Position numbers and translations under genes: made by a program | Assembly (NCBI GenBank): GCA_002085265.1 | Contig: NATI01000041.1 | Location: 1 to 7,443 of the forward strand | From: Candidatus Omnitrophica bacterium 4484_49 | Lineage (GTDB): Bacteria; Omnitrophota; Gorgyraeia; Kaelpiales; Kaelpiaceae | DNA: 7,443 bases | Direction of reading: 5' to 3' | The notes under the pieces: generated by a model | What the model was told of the DNA's origin: nothing | The model's database searches: none | Seen by the model: only the letters and a program-made list of their open reading frames with translations | In this document: positions 1 through 5,507 of the stretch, one piece after another | Layout: each line of letters opens with the position of its first letter | Numbering within the stretch: the stretch's first letter is position 1

Positions 1-693
1 ACAGCAGCCCTGATGGTCCGGGAGGGGTTTGCCGATGCTCTGATTGCGGGAGCAAGTCATACCACCAAAGATGTGGCTAAGGCAGTGATTTACTGTATAG
101 GTCCCCAGGAAGGGAAGTCTGTGTCCAGTTGTTTTATTATCGATACCGGGAATGAAAAATATGGCTATAAAGGAAAGTTTATTTTTGCGGACTGTGGGGT
201 TATAGTTGAGCCTACTGCCGAACAACTGGCAGGAATTGCTGTGGACTCGGGGATGTTATTCCAGAAGATATTTTCTACATCCCCCCATATTGCTTTTCTG
301 AGTTATTCCACTTATGGAAGTGCAGGTGGTCCCAGTGTGGAAAGAGTGCGCAGGGCAGTGGAGATTGTAAAGGAAATACAACCAGAATTAATGGTTGATG
401 GTGAACTTCAAGCAGATGCTGCTATAGTTCCGGAGGTGGCGTTCAGGAAGTGTCCTGATTCTCCTGTTGCTGGCAGGGCTAATGTCCTCATATTTCCGGA
501 CCTTAATAGTGGGAATATCTGTTATAAACTGGTGGACAAACTTATGGAGGCAGTGGCAGTTGGTCCTATATTTTTGGGCACCGCCCGGCCTGCCAGTGAT
601 CTCTCCCGGGGATGTGAGGTGGAGGAGATAGTTCTGGATGCAGCAGTAATCTCTATAATGGCCCAGTTTCAAAATGAAGAAGTCCGATCTTAA
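1..693 (+). CDS. pta: Phosphate acetyltransferase, C-terminal part (5' end outside window)
   Basis: The frame is open from base 1, so the gene is cut at its 5' end; 230 residues are visible of a protein usually about 330 long. It interconverts acetyl-CoA plus phosphate and acetyl-phosphate plus CoA in the cytoplasm. Family signatures in order (visible residues): MVREGFADALIAGASHTT near 5-22, FADC 62-65, PTAEQLAGIA 71-80, FLSYSTYGSA 99-108, DGELQADAAIVPEVA 133-147, VAGRANVLIFPDLNSGNI 156-173, GPIFLGTARPASDLSRG 188-204. Ser202 and Arg203 match the catalytic Ser309/Arg310 of the Methanosarcina thermophila enzyme as I recall it. The residue aligned with its Asp316 is Glu209, a conservative change. 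The 3' end overlaps ackA by 20 bp, so the two are probably translationally coupled and form the Pta-AckA acetate pathway. A phosphate butyryltransferase is the main alternative; the DLSRG region and the true acetate kinase next door favour Pta. Confidence 0.95.
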   Translation, partial: TAALMVREGFADALIAGASHTTKDVAKAVIYCIGPQEGKSVSSCFIIDTGNEKYGYKGKFIFADCGVIVEPTAEQLAGIAVDSGMLFQKIFSTSPHIAFLSYSTYGSAGGPSVERVRRAVEIVKEIQPELMVDGELQADAAIVPEVAFRKCPDSPVAGRANVLIFPDLNSGNICYKLVDKLMEAVAVGPIFLGTARPASDLSRGCEVEEIVLDAAVISIMAQFQNEEVRS

Positions 694-1807
694 AACATGG
701 ATATTAACCCTTAATGCAGGAAGCTCTTCCATCAAGTACAGCCTGTTTCAGTACAAGGGTAAATTGAGGGTGGAAGAAAAAGGCATGGTGGAAAAGATAG
801 GGGAGGAGAGTTCATATTTTGAGAAATCGGGAGGGAGAAAGATAAAAGTTAAAGCTCAAAATCACGGACAGGCACTGGGAGTGATTCTGAAAGATCTGCT
901 CGGGAAAATCGATAGTCCTTCTTCTCTTTATGGTGTAGGACATCGAGTAGTTCATGGAGGAGAAAAATTCAAAGATTCGGTTATAATTAACTCCAGGGTG
1001 TTGAAAACCATTAAGAAGTTCAGTCATCTTGCCCCCTTACATAATCCTCCTGCAATTGTGGTGATATCAGCATGTATGAATCTTTTGAAATCTGTTCCTC
1101 AGGTGGCAGTTTTTGACACCTCTTTTCACCAGACCATTCCTGAAAGGGCTTTTATTTATGCCTTACCTTATAAATTCTATACCCGATATAGAATCAGGAG
1201 ATATGGTTTCCATGGTACAAGTCATCGCTATGTGACTATAGAGGCGGCAAGACGCTTGGGGAAGGATGTCAGTAGTTTAAAGCTCATTACCTGTCATTTG
1301 GGAAATGGCTGCTCCATAACGGCGGTTGATAAAGGAAAATCTGTTGATACCAGTATGGGGTTTACTCCTCTGGAAGGATTGGTTATGGGAACGAGGTGTG
1401 GAGATATAGATCCCGCGATTATCTTTTATCTTGCACAGAGAGGATATAAACTTGAGGAGATAGAAGAAATACTGAACAGAAAAAGCGGGCTTTTAGGAAT
1501 TTCCGGAATAAGTAATGATATGAGAATCGTTGAGAAGAAGATGCGAAAAGGTAACACACGGGCTAAGATTGCCTATGAGGTGTTCGTATACCGATTGGCG
1601 AAATATATATCTGCGTATCTTGGAATATTAGGGGGAGCCGATGCTGTTGTATTTACTGCCGGGATTGGTGAACATCAGAGGAGGGTAAGAGAGGATGTAA
1701 AAAAGATACTCAATCCAATATTGAGAAAATGTGGCACCCGGATTCTGGTCATTCCCACCAATGAAGAGTTGATGATCGCTAAAGAGGTTTTGAGACTGTT
1801 GAAGTAA
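674..1807 (+). CDS. ackA: Acetate kinase
   Basis: Acetate kinase (377 aa) of the ASKHA fold converts acetyl-phosphate and ADP to acetate and ATP, completing the Pta-AckA route, or runs in reverse to activate acetate. Visible signatures: NAGSSSIKY (14-22), GHRVVHGG (89-96), LAPLHNPP (119-126), FDTSFHQTIP (147-156), YGFHGTSHR (177-185), CHLGNGCS (207-214), MGFTPLEGLVMGTRCGD (228-244), FTAGIGEH (327-334), IPTNEELMIA (360-369). Known active-site residues are kept: Asn14, Arg91, His123, Asp148, His180, Asn211, Arg241 and a Glu at 364/365. The protein is about 20 residues shorter than usual because the stretch between GIGE and IPTNEE is cut down, and the usual GIGEN reads GIGEH. The start is forced: the frame opens at 659 after a stop, and ATG 674 is the only start before the NAGSSS motif. 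No clear Shine-Dalgarno is present, consistent with coupling to pta. Butyrate kinase is excluded by the NAGSSS and GFHGTSH motifs. Confidence 0.96.
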   Translation: MKKSDLKTWILTLNAGSSSIKYSLFQYKGKLRVEEKGMVEKIGEESSYFEKSGGRKIKVKAQNHGQALGVILKDLLGKIDSPSSLYGVGHRVVHGGEKFKDSVIINSRVLKTIKKFSHLAPLHNPPAIVVISACMNLLKSVPQVAVFDTSFHQTIPERAFIYALPYKFYTRYRIRRYGFHGTSHRYVTIEAARRLGKDVSSLKLITCHLGNGCSITAVDKGKSVDTSMGFTPLEGLVMGTRCGDIDPAIIFYLAQRGYKLEEIEEILNRKSGLLGISGISNDMRIVEKKMRKGNTRAKIAYEVFVYRLAKYISAYLGILGGADAVVFTAGIGEHQRRVREDVKKILNPILRKCGTRILVIPTNEELMIAKEVLRLLK

Positions 1808-1821
1808 AAGGTTGTAGACAG

Positions 1822-2277
1822 ATGAAAATTAAAATAGAAGATATTCCATCTCAGGGATTACATAAAGAAATGAGTTATGACCCTCGGGAATTGGATATGG
1901 AGATAGAAAATCATCCTTATTCTCTCCCAGTTAAATTTTCCACTCCTATAACTGCAATTGCTGATATTATGCTTTATGATAAGGAACTGGTTGTGGAAGT
2001 GGTTGTCAGGTATAAGTTGAAAATGGTCTGCAGTCGGTGCCTGGAGGAGTTTGAGGTGGGATTTGAAAAAAGATTCATATTTAACTATAATACTCGGGGT
2101 ATAGAGGTAATAGATATAACTCCTGACATCCGGGAAGAAATAATACTCTGTTACCCTCAAAAACCCCTGTGTAAGCCGGATTGTAAAGGGCTGTGCTCTG
2201 GGTGTGGAGTAAATTTAAATGTTGAGAGATGTAGGTGCAAAAGAGAAAATCAGGAGGTAGAAAATGGCCAATCCTAA
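1822..2277 (+). CDS. yceD: DUF177 family protein (YceD-like)
   Basis: A 151-residue protein of the DUF177/YceD family, which almost always sits directly before rpmF. Family members have been linked to 23S rRNA accumulation and ribosome assembly; the exact biochemical role is not established. Visible features are an N-terminal mostly beta-type half, a CxxC pair (Cys70, Cys73 in VCSRCLEEF), and a C-terminal cysteine cluster Cys117, Cys121, Cys125, Cys128 (LCKPDCKGLCSGCGVNLN), which is the family hallmark and looks like a metal site. Two further cysteines lie at 137 and 139. The gene begins 14 bp after ackA with only a modest upstream AAAGG (1807-1811, 10 bp from ATG) and ends 14 bp inside rpmF. 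The identification rests on the cysteine motif and the rpmF neighbour; the N-terminal half is too variable to support it alone. Confidence 0.88.
   Translation: MKIKIEDIPSQGLHKEMSYDPRELDMEIENHPYSLPVKFSTPITAIADIMLYDKELVVEVVVRYKLKMVCSRCLEEFEVGFEKRFIFNYNTRGIEVIDITPDIREEIILCYPQKPLCKPDCKGLCSGCGVNLNVERCRCKRENQEVENGQS
2252..2257 (+). promoter_or_regulatory. Ribosome binding site of rpmF
   Basis: AGGAGG lies 6 bp before ATG 2264, inside the end of the DUF177 coding region. It fixes the L32 start, which begins with the typical Met-Ala-Asn/Val-Pro. Confidence 0.85.
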
Positions 2278-2452
2278 AAGGAGACATTCCAATTCCAGAA
2301 CCAGAAAAAGGAGAACACACTGGAAGATATCTCTTCCCCAGATCTCCACTTGTCCTGAATGTGGGACACCCAAGCCATTGCATCGTGCCTGTCCTAAGTG
2401 TGGATATTATCGCAGGAAGAAAGTGGTGGAGGTAACTGAAGATGAAAGTTAA
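2264..2452 (+). CDS. rpmF: 50S ribosomal protein L32
   Basis: Large-subunit ribosomal protein bL32, 62 aa, the usual size. It opens with MANPKRRHSNSRTRKRR, the highly basic N-terminus typical of L32, and carries a zinc-ribbon of the CxxC type with Cys30/Cys33 and Cys43/Cys46 (TCPECGTPKPLHRACPKCGYY). This is the zinc-binding version; no zinc-free paralogue is seen here. It overlaps the upstream DUF177 gene by 14 bp and plsX by 11 bp, so all three are likely coupled. Another frame (2235-2435) crosses the same bases, but L32 has the strong AGGAGG site and the conserved protein. Confidence 0.97.
   Translation: MANPKRRHSNSRTRKRRTHWKISLPQISTCPECGTPKPLHRACPKCGYYRRKKVVEVTEDES
2428..2433 (+). promoter_or_regulatory. 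Ribosome binding site of plsX
   Basis: GGAGGT lies 8 bp before ATG 2442, within the last codons of rpmF. It supports plsX starting inside rpmF. Confidence 0.8.
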
Positions 2453-3437
2453 GATTGCGGTCGATGCCATGGGTGGGGACTATGCTCCCCTGGTAGTAGT
2501 AAAGGGAGCAGAACTTGCTGTGAAGGAAAACAACGATATAGAGGTGCTTCTTATAGGCAGGGAAGAAGTCATCAGAAAATATCTGGGAACCAGAGAGAGA
2601 ATAAGAATCGTTCCTGCTCAGGAAGTAATAGATATGGACGAACCACCAGTGTTAAGTGTGAAAAAGAAACCCGCTTCCTCCATTAATTGCGGGATAAAGC
2701 TTCTTAAAGACGGTCAGGCAGAGGTATTTCTAAGTGCTGGGAATACCGGTGCAGTGGTAGCTTCAGCCACTTTATTTCTAAGGACGATTCCAGGAGTGGA
2801 GAGACCTGGGATTGCTATAATTTTCCCAACTATCAGAGGATTCTGTTTGTTGATAGATGCGGGAGCAAATATTGATCCCCAGCCGGAACACCTTCTGGAT
2901 TACGGGATAATGGGAGTTGCTTATGCGGAGTTAATTTTGGGTAAAGAAAATCCTACAGTGGGATTATTAAATATTGGAGAAGAAGAAACTAAAGGGCCCG
3001 AGTTTTTAAAAGAAACTTTAAGGTTACTTAAAGATACTCAGTTGAATTTTACTGGCAATATAGAAGGTAGAGATATATTCTTAGGAAAATGCGATGTTAT
3101 AGTTGCTGATGGTTTTGTCGGTAATGTTGCTTTAAAAGTTTCAGAGTCAGTAGCAATTGCTGGGGGGTATTTGCTCAAGAAACATATTAAGAGAGGATTT
3201 TTATCTAAACTGGGTGGACTTCTTTTGAAGCCAAGTTTAAACAGGTTGAAAAAAGAACTTGACTATACTGAATATGGAGGGGCACCATTACTTGGTGTGA
3301 ATGGTAATGTAATAATCTGTCATGGTTCTTCATCTGCCAAGGCAGTAAAGAATGCTATTAAGGTAGCAAAAGAGGTGGTGGATAAAAAAGTAAATGAGAG
3401 GATAAAGCAGAGGCTGGAACTTAAAGTTAAGAGATGA
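2442..3437 (+). CDS. plsX: Phosphate acyltransferase PlsX
   Basis: PlsX (331 aa, normal length) converts acyl-ACP and phosphate to acyl-phosphate, the donor used by PlsY to acylate glycerol-3-phosphate in phospholipid synthesis; it acts at the inner face of the membrane. Signatures: IAVDAMGGDYAP (5-16), EVFLSAGNTGAVVAS (94-108), RPGIAIIFPT (121-130), LLIDAGAN (136-143), YGIMGVAYAE (154-163), VGLLNIGEEETKG (173-185), FTGNIEGRDIF (203-213), DVIVADGFVGNVALK (218-232) and YGGAPLLGVNGNVIICHG (278-295). A Lys/Arg-rich amphipathic stretch at 246-272 may contact the membrane, as proposed for the family. The start is supported by GGAGGT and by MKVKIAVDAMGG being the normal N-terminus. It overlaps fabD by ATGA. 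In related bacteria fabH usually follows; here fabD comes next. Confidence 0.97.
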   Translation: MKVKIAVDAMGGDYAPLVVVKGAELAVKENNDIEVLLIGREEVIRKYLGTRERIRIVPAQEVIDMDEPPVLSVKKKPASSINCGIKLLKDGQAEVFLSAGNTGAVVASATLFLRTIPGVERPGIAIIFPTIRGFCLLIDAGANIDPQPEHLLDYGIMGVAYAELILGKENPTVGLLNIGEEETKGPEFLKETLRLLKDTQLNFTGNIEGRDIFLGKCDVIVADGFVGNVALKVSESVAIAGGYLLKKHIKRGFLSKLGGLLLKPSLNRLKKELDYTEYGGAPLLGVNGNVIICHGSSSAKAVKNAIKVAKEVVDKKVNERIKQRLELKVKR

Positions 3438-4396
3438 GATTAGCTTATATTTTTCCGGGACAGGGGACACAATATGTGGGTATGGGACATGACCTTTATG
3501 AGAATTTTGAGATTGCCCGGGAGCTATTTCATAAAGCAAATGAGATTTTAAAATTTGACATTATGCGCTTATGTTTTTTTGGTCCTCCTGAAGAGTTAAC
3601 CCGGACCCGGAACTGCCAGCCGGCAGTATTTCTGGTTTCAACTGTGGCTCTGAAATGTCTGGAAGAGTATTTTCGAACTCAGATGGGGAATTTATATTAT
3701 CAGGAGTTAACCCCTGTTGTCTCTGCTGGTCTCAGTCTGGGAGAATATGCGGCGTTGGTGGCAGCAGATGCTATTTCCTTTGAAGATGCTCTGGAACTGG
3801 TAAGAAGAAGGGGAGAGTTTATGGAGGAGGCCTGTAATGAAAATCCTGGGACGATGTCAGCTATAATTGGTCTGGGAAAAGAAGTTGTTGAGGAAATATG
3901 TGAAGAAAGTAAGGCAGAAATTGCCAATGTAAACTCCCCGGAACAAATTGTGATTGCCGGTAGGGTATCCTGTGTGCAGAAAGCAGAGGAACTAGCGAGA
4001 GATAAAGGAGCGAAAAGGGTTATCAGGTTAAATGTTTCGGGAGCATTCCATTCCTCTCTTATGGAGCCAGCAGCGAAGAAGCTTATGTATTACCTCAATG
4101 ATATAAATATCCGGAGACCGAAATTTACCGTCGTGAGCAATGTCAACGCTTACTTTTCATTCTTGCCTCAGGAGATAAAGGCTAATCTTGTAAATCAGAT
4201 AAATCATCCCACATTGTGGGTGGAGTGCGTGAAGACCATGGTCGATTTGGGCGTAACTGCTTTTTTAGAAATAGGACCTGGAAAAACCTTACGGGGATTA
4301 TTGCGTAAGATAGACCCCAATCTTGTTGTTTTTAATATAGAGACAACAGGGGATATCAGGTCTTTCTATGAGGAGTTAATGTTAGAGGAGGTTTGA
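3434..4396 (+). CDS. fabD: Malonyl-CoA:ACP transacylase
   Basis: FabD (320 aa) moves the malonyl group from malonyl-CoA to ACP, supplying the extender for fatty-acid elongation. Visible: FPGQGTQYVGMG (7-18) with oxyanion-hole Gln10, the nucleophile elbow GLSLGEY (99-105) with Ser101, RRRGEFM (125-131) with malonate-binding Arg126, catalytic His206 in GAFHSSLM, and Gln255 in NQINHPTLW. The elbow is GLSLG rather than the common GHSLG, and the segment between QPA (62) and the elbow is about 10 residues longer than in E. coli FabD, giving a total near 320 instead of 309. The start overlaps the plsX stop as ATGA and has no strong binding site of its own, implying coupling with plsX. A polyketide-type acyltransferase is possible by family, but the fab context makes FabD the clear call. 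Confidence 0.95.
   Translation: MRLAYIFPGQGTQYVGMGHDLYENFEIARELFHKANEILKFDIMRLCFFGPPEELTRTRNCQPAVFLVSTVALKCLEEYFRTQMGNLYYQELTPVVSAGLSLGEYAALVAADAISFEDALELVRRRGEFMEEACNENPGTMSAIIGLGKEVVEEICEESKAEIANVNSPEQIVIAGRVSCVQKAEELARDKGAKRVIRLNVSGAFHSSLMEPAAKKLMYYLNDINIRRPKFTVVSNVNAYFSFLPQEIKANLVNQINHPTLWVECVKTMVDLGVTAFLEIGPGKTLRGLLRKIDPNLVVFNIETTGDIRSFYEELMLEEV
4386..4391 (+). promoter_or_regulatory. Ribosome binding site of fabG
   Basis: AGGAGG within the last fabD codons is 6 bp from ATG 4398 and 12 bp from the second in-frame ATG at 4404. The spacing favours 4398 as the fabG start. Confidence 0.8.
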
Positions 4397-4397
4397 G

Positions 4398-5141
4398 ATG
4401 GAAATGCTTAAGGGGAAGGTGGCTTTAATCACTGGAAGTGGAAGAGGCATAGGGAGAGCCATAGCCCTAAAATTTGCTCGTGAAGGTGCCGATGTCATCT
4501 CCCTTGATATCGACATCCAATCTGCCCGGGAAACCACACGAGAGGTTGAGTCTCTGGGAAGGAAGGCACAGTCCTATTCCTGTGATATTTCAAATTTTGA
4601 AACTACTCAGGAGGTCTTGAAGGCAGCGATTGAGCATTTTGGGAAGTTGGATATTCTAGTGAACAATGCCGGTATAACTAAGGATAATCTGTTACTTCGA
4701 ATGACCGAAGAGGAATGGGATTTGGTTCTGAAAGTCAACCTTAAAGGAGTGTTTAATGTCACCAAGTCAGTTTTGCGGCAGATGTTGAAACAGAAAAGCG
4801 GAAAAATCATAAATATCGCTTCTGTTATAGGTATTATGGGAAATGTCGGTCAGGCCAATTATGCTGCCTCCAAGGCAGGATTGATAGCGTTTACCAAATC
4901 ACTGGCTAAGGAGGTTGCCTCTCGTAATATAAATGTCAATGCTATTGCTCCTGGATATATCCAGACCAGAATGACGGAGTCTCTTTCAGAGGATATAAAA
5001 AAACAGATGCTTTCTATGATACCTCTGAGTCGATTTGGCGCCCCCGAAGATGTCGCTAACTGTGCTTTATTTTTAGCCAGTTCCCTTTCTGATTATATTA
5101 CTGGACAGGTGATAGTTGTAGATGGGGGACTGGTAATGTAA
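4398..5141 (+). CDS. fabG: 3-oxoacyl-ACP reductase
   Basis: FabG (247 aa, usual size) is a short-chain dehydrogenase/reductase that reduces 3-oxoacyl-ACP to 3-hydroxyacyl-ACP in the elongation cycle. Visible: dinucleotide motif TGSGRGIG (12-19), NNAG (89-92), and the catalytic tetrad Asn114, Ser142, Tyr155, Lys159 (YAASKAG). The PG motif region NVNAIAPGYIQTRMT (179-193) and the C-terminal ITGQVIVVDGG (234-244) are standard. An oddity is the end of the second strand, VISLDID (33-39): Asp37 sits where NAD-preferring SDRs carry an acid, while most FabG proteins are NADPH enzymes. Arg16 of the glycine motif, which can favour NADP, is kept, so cofactor choice is open. Start chosen at 4398 on Shine-Dalgarno spacing. 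It lies 1 bp after fabD and 62 bp before acpP. Confidence 0.95.
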   Translation: MEMLKGKVALITGSGRGIGRAIALKFAREGADVISLDIDIQSARETTREVESLGRKAQSYSCDISNFETTQEVLKAAIEHFGKLDILVNNAGITKDNLLLRMTEEEWDLVLKVNLKGVFNVTKSVLRQMLKQKSGKIINIASVIGIMGNVGQANYAASKAGLIAFTKSLAKEVASRNINVNAIAPGYIQTRMTESLSEDIKKQMLSMIPLSRFGAPEDVANCALFLASSLSDYITGQVIVVDGGLVM

Positions 5142-5147
5142 AATAGA

Positions 5148-5176
5148 TTGACTTTAAGCGGGAATTGTGTTATATA
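5148..5176 (+). promoter_or_regulatory. Promoter of acpP (sigma-70/A type)
   Basis: The -35 is TTGACT (5148-5153), the spacer is exactly 17 bp, and the -10 is TATATA (5171-5176). It is preceded by TGT (5168-5170), which gives an extended -10. Transcription would start near 5183, about 20 bases before the acpP ATG. It lies in the 62-bp fabG-acpP gap, the longest gap in the operon up to that point. Identified by consensus match only. Confidence 0.75.
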
Positions 5177-5190
5177 GGTAAGCCAAAAGA

Positions 5191-5197
5191 AAGGAGG
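5191..5197 (+). promoter_or_regulatory. Ribosome binding site of acpP
   Basis: AAGGAGG lies 6 bp before ATG 5204 and is the strongest such site in the window. It decides the start against an upstream in-frame TTG at 5165, which would lie upstream of the predicted transcription start and add 13 non-conserved residues. Confidence 0.88.
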
Positions 5198-5203
5198 AGA
5201 AGA

Positions 5204-5449
5204 ATGGAGATAGCTGAAAGAGTTAAGAAAATCATATCTGAACAACTGAATGTCAAGGAAGATGAAATTACCGAAAGTTCCTCTTTTGTTGATGACTTAG
5301 GTGCGGATTCTCTGGATACGGTGGAGCTGGTTATGGCTTTTGAGGAGGAATTTGGTATTGAAATTCCTGATGAGGAAGCCGAAAAGATTCGTACCGTCGG
5401 GGATGCTATAAAGTATATTGAGGAGAAGACCCAGGGACAAGAGGGGTGA
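5204..5449 (+). CDS. acpP: Acyl carrier protein
   Basis: ACP, 81 aa, the usual length, carries growing acyl chains on a 4'-phosphopantetheine arm. It opens MEIAERVKKIISEQL and contains the DSL motif in DDLGADSLDTVELVM, with Ser36 as the attachment serine. The recognition helix that follows (ELVMAFEEEFGIEIPDEEAEK) is acidic as in all fatty-acid ACPs and is the surface used by FabD, FabG, FabF and PlsX. The protein is strongly acidic overall. It has its own promoter upstream and an intrinsic terminator just downstream, so it can be made as a short separate mRNA at a higher level than its neighbours, in line with the high ACP demand of the cell. Only the start at 5204 has a proper ribosome binding site. 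Confidence 0.97.
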   Translation: MEIAERVKKIISEQLNVKEDEITESSSFVDDLGADSLDTVELVMAFEEEFGIEIPDEEAEKIRTVGDAIKYIEEKTQGQEG

Positions 5450-5477
5450 CAATCTGTCAGTATTCAAATGCTAATTT

Positions 5478-5504
5478 GCCGAGCGCAAGGCTCGGCTTTT
5501 GTTT
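5478..5504 (+). terminator. Intrinsic terminator after acpP
   Basis: A perfect 7-bp GC-rich stem, GCCGAGC (5478-5484) with GCTCGGC (5490-5496), has a 5-nt loop GCAAG and is followed directly by TTTTGTTT (5497-5504). It lies 28 bp after the acpP stop, and its T-tract ends 3 bp before the fabF ATG. It should stop much of the transcription from the acpP promoter, leaving fabF to read-through or to a start of its own. Alternatively it could act as an attenuator or a 3'-end stabilising hairpin. Confidence 0.85.
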
Positions 5505-5507
5505 ACC

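Noticed and set aside
1..1807. Phosphate butyryltransferase/butyrate kinase pair as an alternative to Pta/AckA
   Set aside because: The kinase has NAGSSS, GFHGTSH and the full AckA active site, and the transferase has the Pta-type DLSRG and PDLNSGNI motifs.
2081..2470. Reverse-strand open frame of 129 codons opposite DUF177 and rpmF
   Set aside because: It overlaps two well-supported genes and the plsX start, and encodes no recognised motif.
5165..5203. Upstream TTG start giving a 94-residue ACP
   Set aside because: The added 13 residues are not conserved, the TTG would lie upstream of the predicted transcription start, and AAGGAGG is ideally placed for ATG 5204.
5447..5459. Small hairpin TGACA-ATC-TGTCA at the acpP stop codon
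   Set aside because: Five-bp stem with a 3-nt loop and no T-tract; too weak beside the real terminator at 5478.
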